From positions 1 through 19,489 of the forward strand of contig CAYZXL010000075.1 in the NCBI GenBank assembly GCA_964482435.1: 19,489 nt of DNA, given 5' to 3'. The translations under genes and the position numbers were made by a program. The notes beneath the pieces are model-generated. The model worked only from the letters and a program-made list of their open reading frames with translations, was not told the DNA's origin and made no database searches. Below are positions 1 through 6,093 of this stretch, one piece after another (position 1 is the stretch's first letter; every line of letters begins with the position of its first letter). Source of the stretch: CAYZXL01 sp964482435. Lineage in GTDB: Bacteria; Auribacterota; JABMQX01.

Positions 1-1
1 C

Positions 2-2461
2 GTGCAGTTGAGCACGTACCGCGACGTTGCGTTGAAGCTGTTAGGGAGGGGGGCGCTGGGTTCGGACAAGGAGCAGGCTCGGTTCGAGCGAGAAGTTGAG
101 CTGACCGCTCGCCTTCATCATCCCAATATCGCCCAGATTTTTGACAGCGGAATCCACCACGGCGTCTATTACTATGCCATGGAGCTGATCGAGGGCCTGC
201 CGCTTGACAAGCACGTCGAAGAGAATCGCTTGACGCAAAGGCAAATCTTAGAGCTGATGCGGACGGTGTGTCAGGCGGTGCAGCACGCTCACGAGCGAGG
301 GGTCATCCACCGCGACCTGAAACCATCAAACATCCTCGTGTCCCACGATGGGCAGCCGCACCTCCTGGACTTCGGATTGGCAAAGGCCTTCGCCGGACGG
401 GAGCCGGGACTGAAAGTATCAATGGAGGGCGAGCCGACGGGGACGCCCGCGTATATGTCGCCGGAGCAAGCGGCTGGGAAATTGCACGAGATTAACACGC
501 GGACAGATGTGTACAGTCTGGGGGTGATTTTGTTTGGCCTGTTGACGGGCGAATCGCCTCATGACTTGTCCGGGACACGCTACGAGGTTCTTCGCCGGAT
601 TGCGGAAGAGGAGGTCAGACGCCCCCGCGAGATCACCCGGGACATTGACCGTGAGCTGGAAGCCGTCCTTTTGAAGGCTCTCGCCCATAACCCGAAGGAA
701 CGGTATCCTTCCGCTGGCATCCTCGCCCAGGACATTCAAAACTATCTCACTGGCGAGCCGCTGATTGCCAGACGGCCAACTGTCATCTACTTCCTTCGCA
801 AGCGCATCAGGAAATATCGGGCTCGGGTAGCCGTCGCCTCTTCGTTCGTAGCGGTACTTATTGGAGTGGCTGTTTTCGCTCACCTCCGCGTCTCAAGCGA
901 GCGGGACAAAGCCGTTGCGGCGCGCAACAGTCTTCAGAGGCAGGTGGACAAGACCAGCGCCACGTACGAGTTTCTGGGGGCGGCTATCGTTGACCGCTGC
1001 CTCAATTTGGGCATCACGGGACAGGCTGCCCTGGACCTTGCTGCCGAAGAAGTGGAGAAAACCTACCCAAATCGGCCGGAATATGAGGCAGCGGCTCGGA
1101 TGGCGATGGGGAGGATATACTTGTTTCTCGACAGGTTTGACACGGCCGAAAAGCATTTTCGCCGCGCCATGGAGATAAACATCAGAGTCCTTGGGGAGGA
1201 GCACCCGGACAGCATCGAGTCAATGGGTTGGATGGTGACTACCGTAAGTCGCTTAGGCAAACGGGACGAGCAGGAAGCAATCGTCAGGAGGCTCCTGAAC
1301 GCTCGCCGCCGCGTTTTAGGCGAGAGCCACCCGTACACGCTGCGCTCGATGGAGAACCTGGTTGGGTTGCTTTGGCTGAAGGAAGATTTCGCCGGGGCGG
1401 ACGAAATGCTCAGGCGAATTGTTGAGATTCGTCGGAAAGCATACGGCGAGGAGGATGAGGATATGATGCTGGACATGGCGACACGGGCTTTCTGCCTTGA
1501 GCAAAGCGGGTGGCTGAAGGAGGCGGAAGCCAGGTGGAGAGAAGCTCTCGAGATTCGGCTTCGTGCCTCTGGCGAGCGGCACCTGGAAACGCTGGTCTGC
1601 ATGAACTCCCTGGCTCGTGTGCTCCGACAGACTGGCGGGCTTGACGAGGCCCAGACAATCAGCCGGCAGATCTACGAAATACGCCGCGAAACTCAGGGTG
1701 AGAACCACCCGGAGACGGTCTGGGCAAAGGCCAATGCAGATGATGTGTTTACCGAGATGCCCCCGGCTGAAAGCGGGGCCGTGTCGGCCTATGATGGTTT
1801 TGAGGGGGGCCTGAGCCTTGGTTGGGACATACTTAAGCCGGATCCTTCGCACTTCTCGCTGTCGAAAAACCAGGGGGCCCTCACAATCACGACCCAGCAC
1901 GGCGAGCTCGGCTCCGATGATTATGAAAACCTGTTCCTCGTGGATTGTCCAGCGGGCAGCGGGCAAGATTTTCAGCTTACCACGTGTCTGTTCGGTTTCA
2001 AGCCCGCGGCCAATTTCCATCAAGCGGGCTTGGTTTGCTACAACGATGACGACAACTGGCTGAAGTTAGTCTATGGATGGAATATGCTCGTCGGCGTGCC
2101 TTTTTTCAACGTCGGCGCTGGGACCCACGGGCACCTCATCAACGTTTACTTTCGTGCGAATCCGGCAGCGGAGCAGGTGTGGCTTCGCATCACCAAGCGA
2201 GGGAATCGCTATACTTTTTATACAAGCCCGGACGGTGACTCATTTCTCCCGATGACACCCATGATTCTGGACCTCGCCGGAGTGTTTCAGGGTCGCGTCG
2301 TGTGGGGTGACGGCGCCGTTCGACGGGTCGGGCTACTTGCCAACAACGGCTCAGGTCCCGTTGCCCCTGAAATTGACGCATCGTTCGATTTCTTTGAGGT
2401 CAGGTCTCTTCGTGCAGAGCAGGGCGAGGAGACGAAGGAGATTCCCCAAACTGGGAAATAG
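2..2461 (+). CDS. Membrane Ser/Thr protein kinase with TPRs and C-terminal lectin-like domain, 5'-truncated
   Basis: This gene encodes a Hanks-type Ser/Thr kinase that probably senses an envelope signal and phosphorylates cytoplasmic targets. The window edge cuts off the glycine-rich loop, so the GTG at base 2 is not the true start. Visible residues, counted from base 2: beta-3 lysine in VALK (K12), alpha-C glutamate about E31, HRDLKPSN (catalytic D105, N110), DFG (D123), the TGTPAYMSPEQ activation segment (about 147-156) and D169 before YSLG, so the catalytic core looks active. One transmembrane helix lies at about 276-293. Residues about 355-590 are TPR-like repeats of the kinesin-light-chain style (LGEEHPDS, LGESHPYT, GENHPET). 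Residues about 605-795 look like a concanavalin-A-fold domain (DUF1349 / GH43 C-terminal type: YDGFEGG, AGLVCYNDDDNWLKLVYG). Topology would place TPRs and lectin domain outside the cytoplasm. The sigma factor gene follows after 4 nt. The kinase call is certain; the C-terminal domain call is pattern recognition. Confidence 0.95.
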   Translation: MQLSTYRDVALKLLGRGALGSDKEQARFEREVELTARLHHPNIAQIFDSGIHHGVYYYAMELIEGLPLDKHVEENRLTQRQILELMRTVCQAVQHAHERGVIHRDLKPSNILVSHDGQPHLLDFGLAKAFAGREPGLKVSMEGEPTGTPAYMSPEQAAGKLHEINTRTDVYSLGVILFGLLTGESPHDLSGTRYEVLRRIAEEEVRRPREITRDIDRELEAVLLKALAHNPKERYPSAGILAQDIQNYLTGEPLIARRPTVIYFLRKRIRKYRARVAVASSFVAVLIGVAVFAHLRVSSERDKAVAARNSLQRQVDKTSATYEFLGAAIVDRCLNLGITGQAALDLAAEEVEKTYPNRPEYEAAARMAMGRIYLFLDRFDTAEKHFRRAMEINIRVLGEEHPDSIESMGWMVTTVSRLGKRDEQEAIVRRLLNARRRVLGESHPYTLRSMENLVGLLWLKEDFAGADEMLRRIVEIRRKAYGEEDEDMMLDMATRAFCLEQSGWLKEAEARWREALEIRLRASGERHLETLVCMNSLARVLRQTGGLDEAQTISRQIYEIRRETQGENHPETVWAKANADDVFTEMPPAESGAVSAYDGFEGGLSLGWDILKPDPSHFSLSKNQGALTITTQHGELGSDDYENLFLVDCPAGSGQDFQLTTCLFGFKPAANFHQAGLVCYNDDDNWLKLVYGWNMLVGVPFFNVGAGTHGHLINVYFRANPAAEQVWLRITKRGNRYTFYTSPDGDSFLPMTPMILDLAGVFQGRVVWGDGAVRRVGLLANNGSGPVAPEIDASFDFFEVRSLRAEQGEETKEIPQTGK

Positions 2462-2465
2462 GTCA

Positions 2466-3242
2466 ATGTCGAAGGAGGTTGATGAGACAAAGGAGCGTAG
2501 CCGCGGAGGGCTATTCCAGACCACCCACTGGAGTGAGATATTCAATGCGGGTGCAAGCGATGACCCGCAGGGGCAGGAGGCCCTGGCGGCGCTCCTGAAA
2601 AGGTACTGGAAGGCCGTCTTTTGCTACCTTCGGTGCAGGGGCTACGAAAGCGAGGAGGCCAAGGACCTAACACAGGGCTTCTTTCAGGAAATCGTCCTGG
2701 GCAAAGGGATCGTTCAGAAGGCGGATCGCTCCAAAGGGCGGTTCCGAACATTTCTGGTAAGGTGCCTGGACCGATACGTGTCGAACGTACACCGCGCCGG
2801 GGTAGCGAAGCAGCGGATGCCAGAGGGCGGCCTGGTAAGCCTTGAAGGGGTTGACTGGGTTAACCTCCCTGGCCCCGTTCCATATACGACACCCGGGGAG
2901 GTCTTCGACTACGTTTGGGCATCGGCTCTGCTCGATCAGGTTGTCGCCGAGGTCTCGGCACAGTGTAGCGAAACCGGCAACGCCACCCACTGGGAGGTTT
3001 TCCGCGTCAGAGTCCTGCAACCGATTCTTGATAACACGCCGCCTCCCTCTCTTTCCCACCTTTGCCAGGAGTACTCGATACCAGAAAAAGGCAAGGCATC
3101 CAAAATGGTCACCAGAGTCAAGCGCCTCTTCCGGGCGTTGCTCCGGTGTCACGTCCGGCAGTTCGTGGATTCCGAGGCGGAGGTGGACGCTGAGATCGCC
3201 TACCTTATGAAAATTCTTTCAAAAAGTGGCGGAAGATTGTGA
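2466..3242 (+). CDS. Sigma-70 family (ECF-like) RNA polymerase sigma factor, kinase-associated type
   Basis: The 258-residue product belongs to the sigma-70-like family found beside Ser/Thr kinases in planctomycetes and relatives. Its N-terminus FQTTHWSEIF, the region-2 stretch RGYESEEAKDLTQGFF followed by GRFRTFLVRCLDRY, and the C-terminal region-4-like part (RVKRLFRALLRCHVRQFV, then a tail near DAEIAYLMKIL) follow that family's usual order. I start it at the ATG at 2466 because it lies 4 nt after the kinase TAG and just before the conserved N-terminus; the same frame runs open further upstream but only within the kinase gene. The tight spacing implies a single transcript. In this family the kinase is thought to regulate the sigma factor; that partnership is inferred here from adjacency. 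No transmembrane segment is visible. The Shine-Dalgarno sequence is weak, which fits translational coupling to the kinase. Confidence 0.9.
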   Translation: MSKEVDETKERSRGGLFQTTHWSEIFNAGASDDPQGQEALAALLKRYWKAVFCYLRCRGYESEEAKDLTQGFFQEIVLGKGIVQKADRSKGRFRTFLVRCLDRYVSNVHRAGVAKQRMPEGGLVSLEGVDWVNLPGPVPYTTPGEVFDYVWASALLDQVVAEVSAQCSETGNATHWEVFRVRVLQPILDNTPPPSLSHLCQEYSIPEKGKASKMVTRVKRLFRALLRCHVRQFVDSEAEVDAEIAYLMKILSKSGGRL

Positions 3243-3332
3243 CGAAACGCGTGTATGTATTAGTGAGGGGCCGTGATGCCTCTGAGTAAAGCGACAGCAG
3301 TTTTAGCAGGCTTGGTGCAGAAACTTCCGTGG

Positions 3333-3349
3333 GGAGGGACTGCCCCTCC
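3333..3349. repeat. Short GC hairpin upstream of the 3373 gene
   Basis: GGAGGG, loop ACTGC, CCCTCC form a 6-bp stem with a 5-nt loop. It lies 90 nt after the sigma factor stop and 24 nt before the next start. There is no T-run, so it is at best a weak terminator. Its 5-nt loop matches the size of those in the array at 4143-4416, but the loop sequence differs. Confidence 0.4.
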
Positions 3350-3372
3350 AGACACGAACACGAGTTCGACTT

Positions 3373-3906
3373 GTGAAAGAGGAAACGACATACGGACTGA
3401 GCCCGAAACGCCTCGCCCGCCTTTTAGCCATCGGCCTGGAAAAGGACGATGGCGAGAACAACCCCGCCGACACGCGAACTCCCGCGGAAGAACTCCGGCA
3501 CATCCTCGGGGCAAAGGTTACCCTCGACCCCGCCAAGTCCGATTCCATCCCCGCCATCCTCAAACGGCCCTGCGACGAGATGCTTTCCGCCTGCGGCCAG
3601 ACCATCGGTTATCTCCTGTTGAGTCCAGAAACTGATTTGAACGTCATCAGAACCCTGAAAGACTACTTCAAGGAATTGGTCAGCCGCCGTCCTCCGAATG
3701 CCAAACAGGCTGCCTCCATCGTCCTTTACTATGCCGCCATTGCCAGCGCCCTCGTCTTTCACCGCCATAAGATTTCGCACCACTCATACGAGAAGCTTAA
3801 TGAGGCTTTCGCCCAACTCAATGAAAAACCGTGGATTGCCACGGAATTGAAGGCTTTGTTGAAGAGAGCTCAGGAGATTTGCGAAAAGCGAAAACCGACA
3901 AGCTGA
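3373..3906 (+). CDS. Uncharacterised conserved-looking protein, 177 aa
   Basis: I do not recognise a named domain. The GTG at 3373 gives a soluble protein with no signal peptide or transmembrane helix. It appears mostly alpha-helical: a charged N-terminus (SPKRLARLLAIGLEKDD), a middle segment about PAILKRPCDEMLSACG, and a C-terminal half with YYAAIASALVFHRHKISHHS and ELKALLKRAQEIC. The YYAAIASALVFH...KI...SYE...F pattern resembles hypothetical proteins seen in other environmental bacteria, which supports a real gene, but this is from memory. The start is uncertain because no clear Shine-Dalgarno precedes it; a TTG two bases earlier is in another frame. It lies 130 nt after the sigma factor. 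An attC-like inverted repeat begins about 58 nt after its stop, so it could be a captured cassette gene. Function unknown. Confidence 0.75.
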   Translation: MKEETTYGLSPKRLARLLAIGLEKDDGENNPADTRTPAEELRHILGAKVTLDPAKSDSIPAILKRPCDEMLSACGQTIGYLLLSPETDLNVIRTLKDYFKELVSRRPPNAKQAASIVLYYAAIASALVFHRHKISHHSYEKLNEAFAQLNEKPWIATELKALLKRAQEICEKRKPTS

Positions 3907-3963
3907 ATAACTGCTGATCGGCCATTCGCTGCCCTCGCCAAAGGAAAGTCGAGAAAGGACAGC

Positions 3964-4041
3964 TTTAACAAAGCGGCCGGTGAGCCTACGCCGCCAAGCA
4001 AGCACTCACCGGCCAGGCATCGCCAGGGCGCCTTGTTACGC
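3964..4041. repeat. Long imperfect inverted repeat, attC-like
   Basis: A perfect 10-bp stem GGCCGGTGAG (3975-3984) / CTCACCGGCC (4005-4014) encloses a 20-nt loop. Outside it, TAACAA (3966-3971) pairs with TTGTTA (4033-4038), and GC (3973-3974) with GC (4030-4031), leaving an asymmetric bulge on the 3' side that holds a GGC-ATC-GCC mini-hairpin. The outer ends resemble integron attC R boxes: CTTTAAC against RYYYAAC and GTTACGC against GTTRRRY, one mismatch each. It lies just after the 3373 gene. A simple transcription terminator is an alternative, but there is no T-run. The inverted repeat is certain; the attC reading is tentative. Confidence 0.5.
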
Positions 4042-4142
4042 GCGCGCTGACGACGACTCTTGAATTGTACCGCAAATCGTACAGAGGGACAAGCGGTTGC
4101 GCGGGTGCGGCTGTAGTTTGGGGCCTGTCTACGGCTCGTAAC

Positions 4143-4416
4143 GCCGCCGTCTCGGCGGCTGTCCTGAGGGCGTCTCGCCCTCAGGATCGGGGGCAGGATG
4201 CCCCCGGGCCAGCCGGCAAGATGCCGGCGGTACGAACAGCCTGCACTGAGCCGGCCCACTGAAATACAGCCAGACGCGCTCGCGCGAGGTGCCGTTGCGA
4301 ACCCGTGGGCCGCCCGCGAGCCGGACCCAGCCTGGCGTCAGGAAGGCAACCCGGAGTGGCACGGGCGTCCCGCCCGTGAGATGTCGGGGAGAGCTGACAT
4401 GGGCAAGATGCCCATG
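4143..4416. repeat. Array of six short hairpins with fixed 5-nt loops
   Basis: Six perfect stem-loops occur at 4143-4159 (loop GTCTC), 4162-4186 (GTCTC), 4189-4205 (AGGAT), 4212-4228 (AAGAT), 4360-4378 (GTCCC) and 4398-4416 (AAGAT). Stem sequences differ completely, with compensatory changes, but every stem closes with GC on both sides of a 5-nt loop. Stems are 6-10 bp. Two loop classes exist, GT[C]YC and A[A/G]GAT. The region has no convincing gene. Comparable hairpins with GGC-AAGAT-GCC cores are familiar to me from environmental bacterial genomes, where they produce spurious ORFs. Function is unknown; RNA processing or stability, or a REP-like mobile element, are possibilities. Confidence 0.8.
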
Positions 4417-4507
4417 CCACGAACGCGGAGACAGACCCGGCCGCGTGGCCGCAGCCTCCGAGACTACAAGGATGCCGAGCCTGGCGCACCAGCGGACAGA
4501 GAGGTGG

Positions 4508-4568
4508 AAAGGAGGTGATGCGTTTAGAAAACTGCCTCAGGCTGGAGCCGGCTCAGGGAGATAAGTAA
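4508..4568 (+). promoter_or_regulatory. Very strong SD followed by a 16-codon ORF (possible leader peptide)
   Basis: AAAGGAGGTGAT (4508-4519) is complementary over 12 nt to the usual 16S rRNA 3' tail. It runs into ATG at 4518, which opens MRLENCLRLEPAQGDK and stops at TAA 4566-4568, 35 nt before the 4604 gene. The SD-to-start spacing is shorter than optimal, so this could be a leader peptide, a standby ribosome site or a chance match. Confidence 0.3.
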
Positions 4569-4585
4569 ACCAGAACCAATCAATC

Positions 4586-4595
4586 AGGAAAGGAG
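4586..4595 (+). promoter_or_regulatory. Ribosome-binding site of the 4604 gene
   Basis: AGGAAAGGAG ends 8 nt before the ATG at 4604. It is one of the best-placed SD sequences in the window and fixes this start, which also sits directly before a signal peptide. Confidence 0.75.
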
Positions 4596-4603
4596 AAAAG
4601 ACC

Positions 4604-5161
4604 ATGAAAGCAAAGAGAATCATCGCATTGGTGGCTGTTGTCGGATTGGCGGCCGCAGCGCTCGCTGCAACGTTTAGCGCCAGCGGACCGAATTGTCGCC
4701 CGGGGCCAGTGTACGATCTGTCCGGAACGTGGGTCGCGACGGTCGGCGACCCTGTAGCAGTTGCGATCATCTTCAACATCACCCCTTGCGACCCGGCGCG
4801 CAACAAGCTAACAGTCGTCGGGGACCTTCTCACCGACAACAGCTGGCTGTACGAGTACTTTGGGGTGGGACCGGTTGCTGCTGTGACAAAGTCGTACGGG
4901 ACCATGGTAAAAACGGGACGCAACACGTACCAAATCACTATGGTGTGCTACTACGTGGATGCAGACTTCAACTTCCTCTGCTGGGATGTTCCGGTGGGCA
5001 CGATCGTGCAGACAGGACCTGACACGTTCGAGTACTCAGGCACCTCCGCCTTCTACATGCCGGACCAGGACCCGTTCGGCGACGAGCCTCCCGCCATAGG
5101 GTGCTGGCCTGAGACGGTTGTATGTAGACGTGTCCCCATTCTCCCGCTGCGACAACTATAG
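4604..5161 (+). CDS. Small secreted protein of unknown function
   Basis: The 185-residue product begins with a textbook Sec signal peptide: KAKR, a hydrophobic core (IIALVAVVGLAAAALA) and a likely cleavage near ALA-AT. The mature protein of about 160 residues has several cysteines (NCRPG, PCDPARN, MVCYYV, FLCWDV, GCWPETVVCRR), suggesting disulfides and an exported location. The stretch YDLSGTWVATV resembles the opening strand of small beta-barrel or lipocalin-like secreted proteins, and the body alternates beta-type segments (NTYQITMVCYYVDADF, GPDTFEYSGTSAF). I cannot assign a family. It is monocistronic: the hairpin array lies upstream and stem-loops lie downstream. The strong SD suggests high expression. 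Codon use and start support a real gene. Confidence 0.85.
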   Translation: MKAKRIIALVAVVGLAAAALAATFSASGPNCRPGPVYDLSGTWVATVGDPVAVAIIFNITPCDPARNKLTVVGDLLTDNSWLYEYFGVGPVAAVTKSYGTMVKTGRNTYQITMVCYYVDADFNFLCWDVPVGTIVQTGPDTFEYSGTSAFYMPDQDPFGDEPPAIGCWPETVVCRRVPILPLRQL

Positions 5162-5185
5162 AAGCGAGGGCGACACGATTAAGGC

Positions 5186-5232
5186 TCGCCGCGCGTAGAA
5201 GCGCGGTGACGTCGAGCATCCTTCTCACCGCG
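5186..5232. promoter_or_regulatory. Three segments able to form two mutually exclusive stem-loops
   Basis: Segment A TCGCCGCGC (5186-5194) pairs with B GCGCGGTGA (5201-5209; one G-T pair). B, as CGCGGTGA (5202-5209), also pairs perfectly with C TCACCGCG (5225-5232). A and C are near-identical, so only one of the stems A-B and B-C can form at a time. The segments sit 25 nt after the 4604 gene stop and directly before a large GC hairpin. A regulatory or attenuation role is inference; a decayed repeat is equally possible. Confidence 0.4.
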
Positions 5233-5237
5233 GTTTC

Positions 5238-5280
5238 GGGCGCGGCCGGTACTCGTCCCCGGATGACTCCGGCCGCGCCC
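5238..5280. terminator. Strong GC hairpin, probable terminator-type structure
   Basis: GGGCGCGGCCGG (5238-5249) pairs perfectly with CCGGCCGCGCCC (5269-5280), and the intervening bases can extend the stem (TCGTCC/GGATGA). It lies 77 nt after the stop of the 4604 gene. What follows is C/T-rich (CCCTCCCC, then TATCTCTCT) rather than a T-run, so termination may need Rho or the structure may mainly protect the 3' end. Confidence 0.45.
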
Positions 5281-5679
5281 CCTCCCCTATCTCTCTGGGA
5301 CCCGGCGCGTGCGATCGGAATTAGGGACGGCAATATGTCAGAGCAAGAGCGGACCAGCACCACTTTCACCGGGGTATTCGGCACGCTGGACAGAGACGTC
5401 GAGTCGGTCATCCTCGACCCGAGCGGTGAATGAGGGGATGGGGGAGGTCTTCCTGCGGGCTCGCCCATGTTATTCCCACGGGGGCGCCGACAGCGACAGG
5501 CAAGTGACACTCTCCTGCCATTGTCACGAAGAGAGGGCCCCGCCCCCCCCTCTGAAGGCAGTCCACCCCATTGTCCTGGCCGGTCGCTCCAAGCTTCATT
5601 TAGCCCCCACGCACAAAGCGGCCCGGCTTTCCGACCCATCGAGAACGAAAGGTAAACCCCACACAGTTCCGGAATGGAG

Positions 5680-5715
5680 AAAAACGCCACTGTTCTCCAC
5701 CCACCTGGCGTTTTT
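5680..5715. repeat. Perfect 10-bp inverted repeat
   Basis: AAAAACGCCA (5680-5689) and TGGCGTTTTT (5706-5715) are perfect inverted copies around a 16-nt loop. The A-run and T-run at the ends make this a possible bidirectional intrinsic terminator between the convergent 4604 and 6094 genes. It overlaps the dispersed repeat copy that starts at 5695. Confidence 0.45.
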
Positions 5716-5766
5716 GGTAAGGGCGCTACTTTTCAAGCATCGCCAGACAAAGGGGGCATCCAAAGA
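5695..5766 (+). repeat. Dispersed 72-bp repeat, copy 1
   Basis: This segment aligns without gaps to the reverse complement of 12217-12288, with 56 of 72 positions identical by my count; the first 19 bases are identical. The core GCCAGGTGGG[C/T]GGAG (here as its reverse complement, 5695-5709) also occurs at 8476-8490. All copies are intergenic. One reading frame is shared (STHLAFLVR...KH..TKG), so the repeat may derive from a coding segment. Confidence 0.7.
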
Positions 5767-6093
5767 ACCGACGGTGGCCGAAATGGGGTTTTGGGATCTT
5801 CGTGGAGTACAATGCCGTTTCTGCGCTTTCCGGGATTATGCGGACTTTACCTTGAGCAAACAGCCCAGATGCAGCTGAGAAGGCGGCTGGGGGCCGAATC
5901 CTACACCCTTGGCCGGAACAGCGGTTTGACGCCAGGATTTGTGCGGGGGGCTCCGGGTAACCGGAGTCCCTACCGCGACCGACTTCTCGACGAAAGGGAT
6001 TCATCCATAATGTATGGCGCAACTTGTGAGCCGAAGCACCAAGTCCTGCGTCTTTTTCTTTTCACTTGAGAGGGCCATCGTTCCGAGTACGCT

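Larger units (their letters stand above)
5281..6093. other. Intergenic stretch with no convincing gene
   Basis: About 800 nt separate the secreted-protein gene from the convergent BNR gene. Overlapping ORFs on both strands have unlikely composition (runs of R, P, S, G) and no consistent frame. The only protein-like short frame is at 5335-5433 (ATG, 32 codons, beginning MSEQERTSTTFTGVFGTLDR) with a weak SD; I do not call it. The stretch also holds a 6-bp GTGACA/TGTCAC hairpin (5504-5527), a 10-bp AAAAACGCCA/TGGCGTTTTT inverted repeat (5680-5715) and a dispersed repeat (5695-5766). It may contain decayed coding DNA. Confidence 0.6.

Noticed and set aside
4181..4489. Minus-strand ORF with WASCPC...HGRDARAT-like sequence
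   Set aside because: The frame simply translates the hairpin array; this wording appears as a spurious ORF wherever such hairpins occur.
5309..5878. 189-codon plus-strand ORF
   Set aside because: Composition is irregular, there is no SD, and the only conserved part is the dispersed repeat, which is also found alone at 12217-12288.
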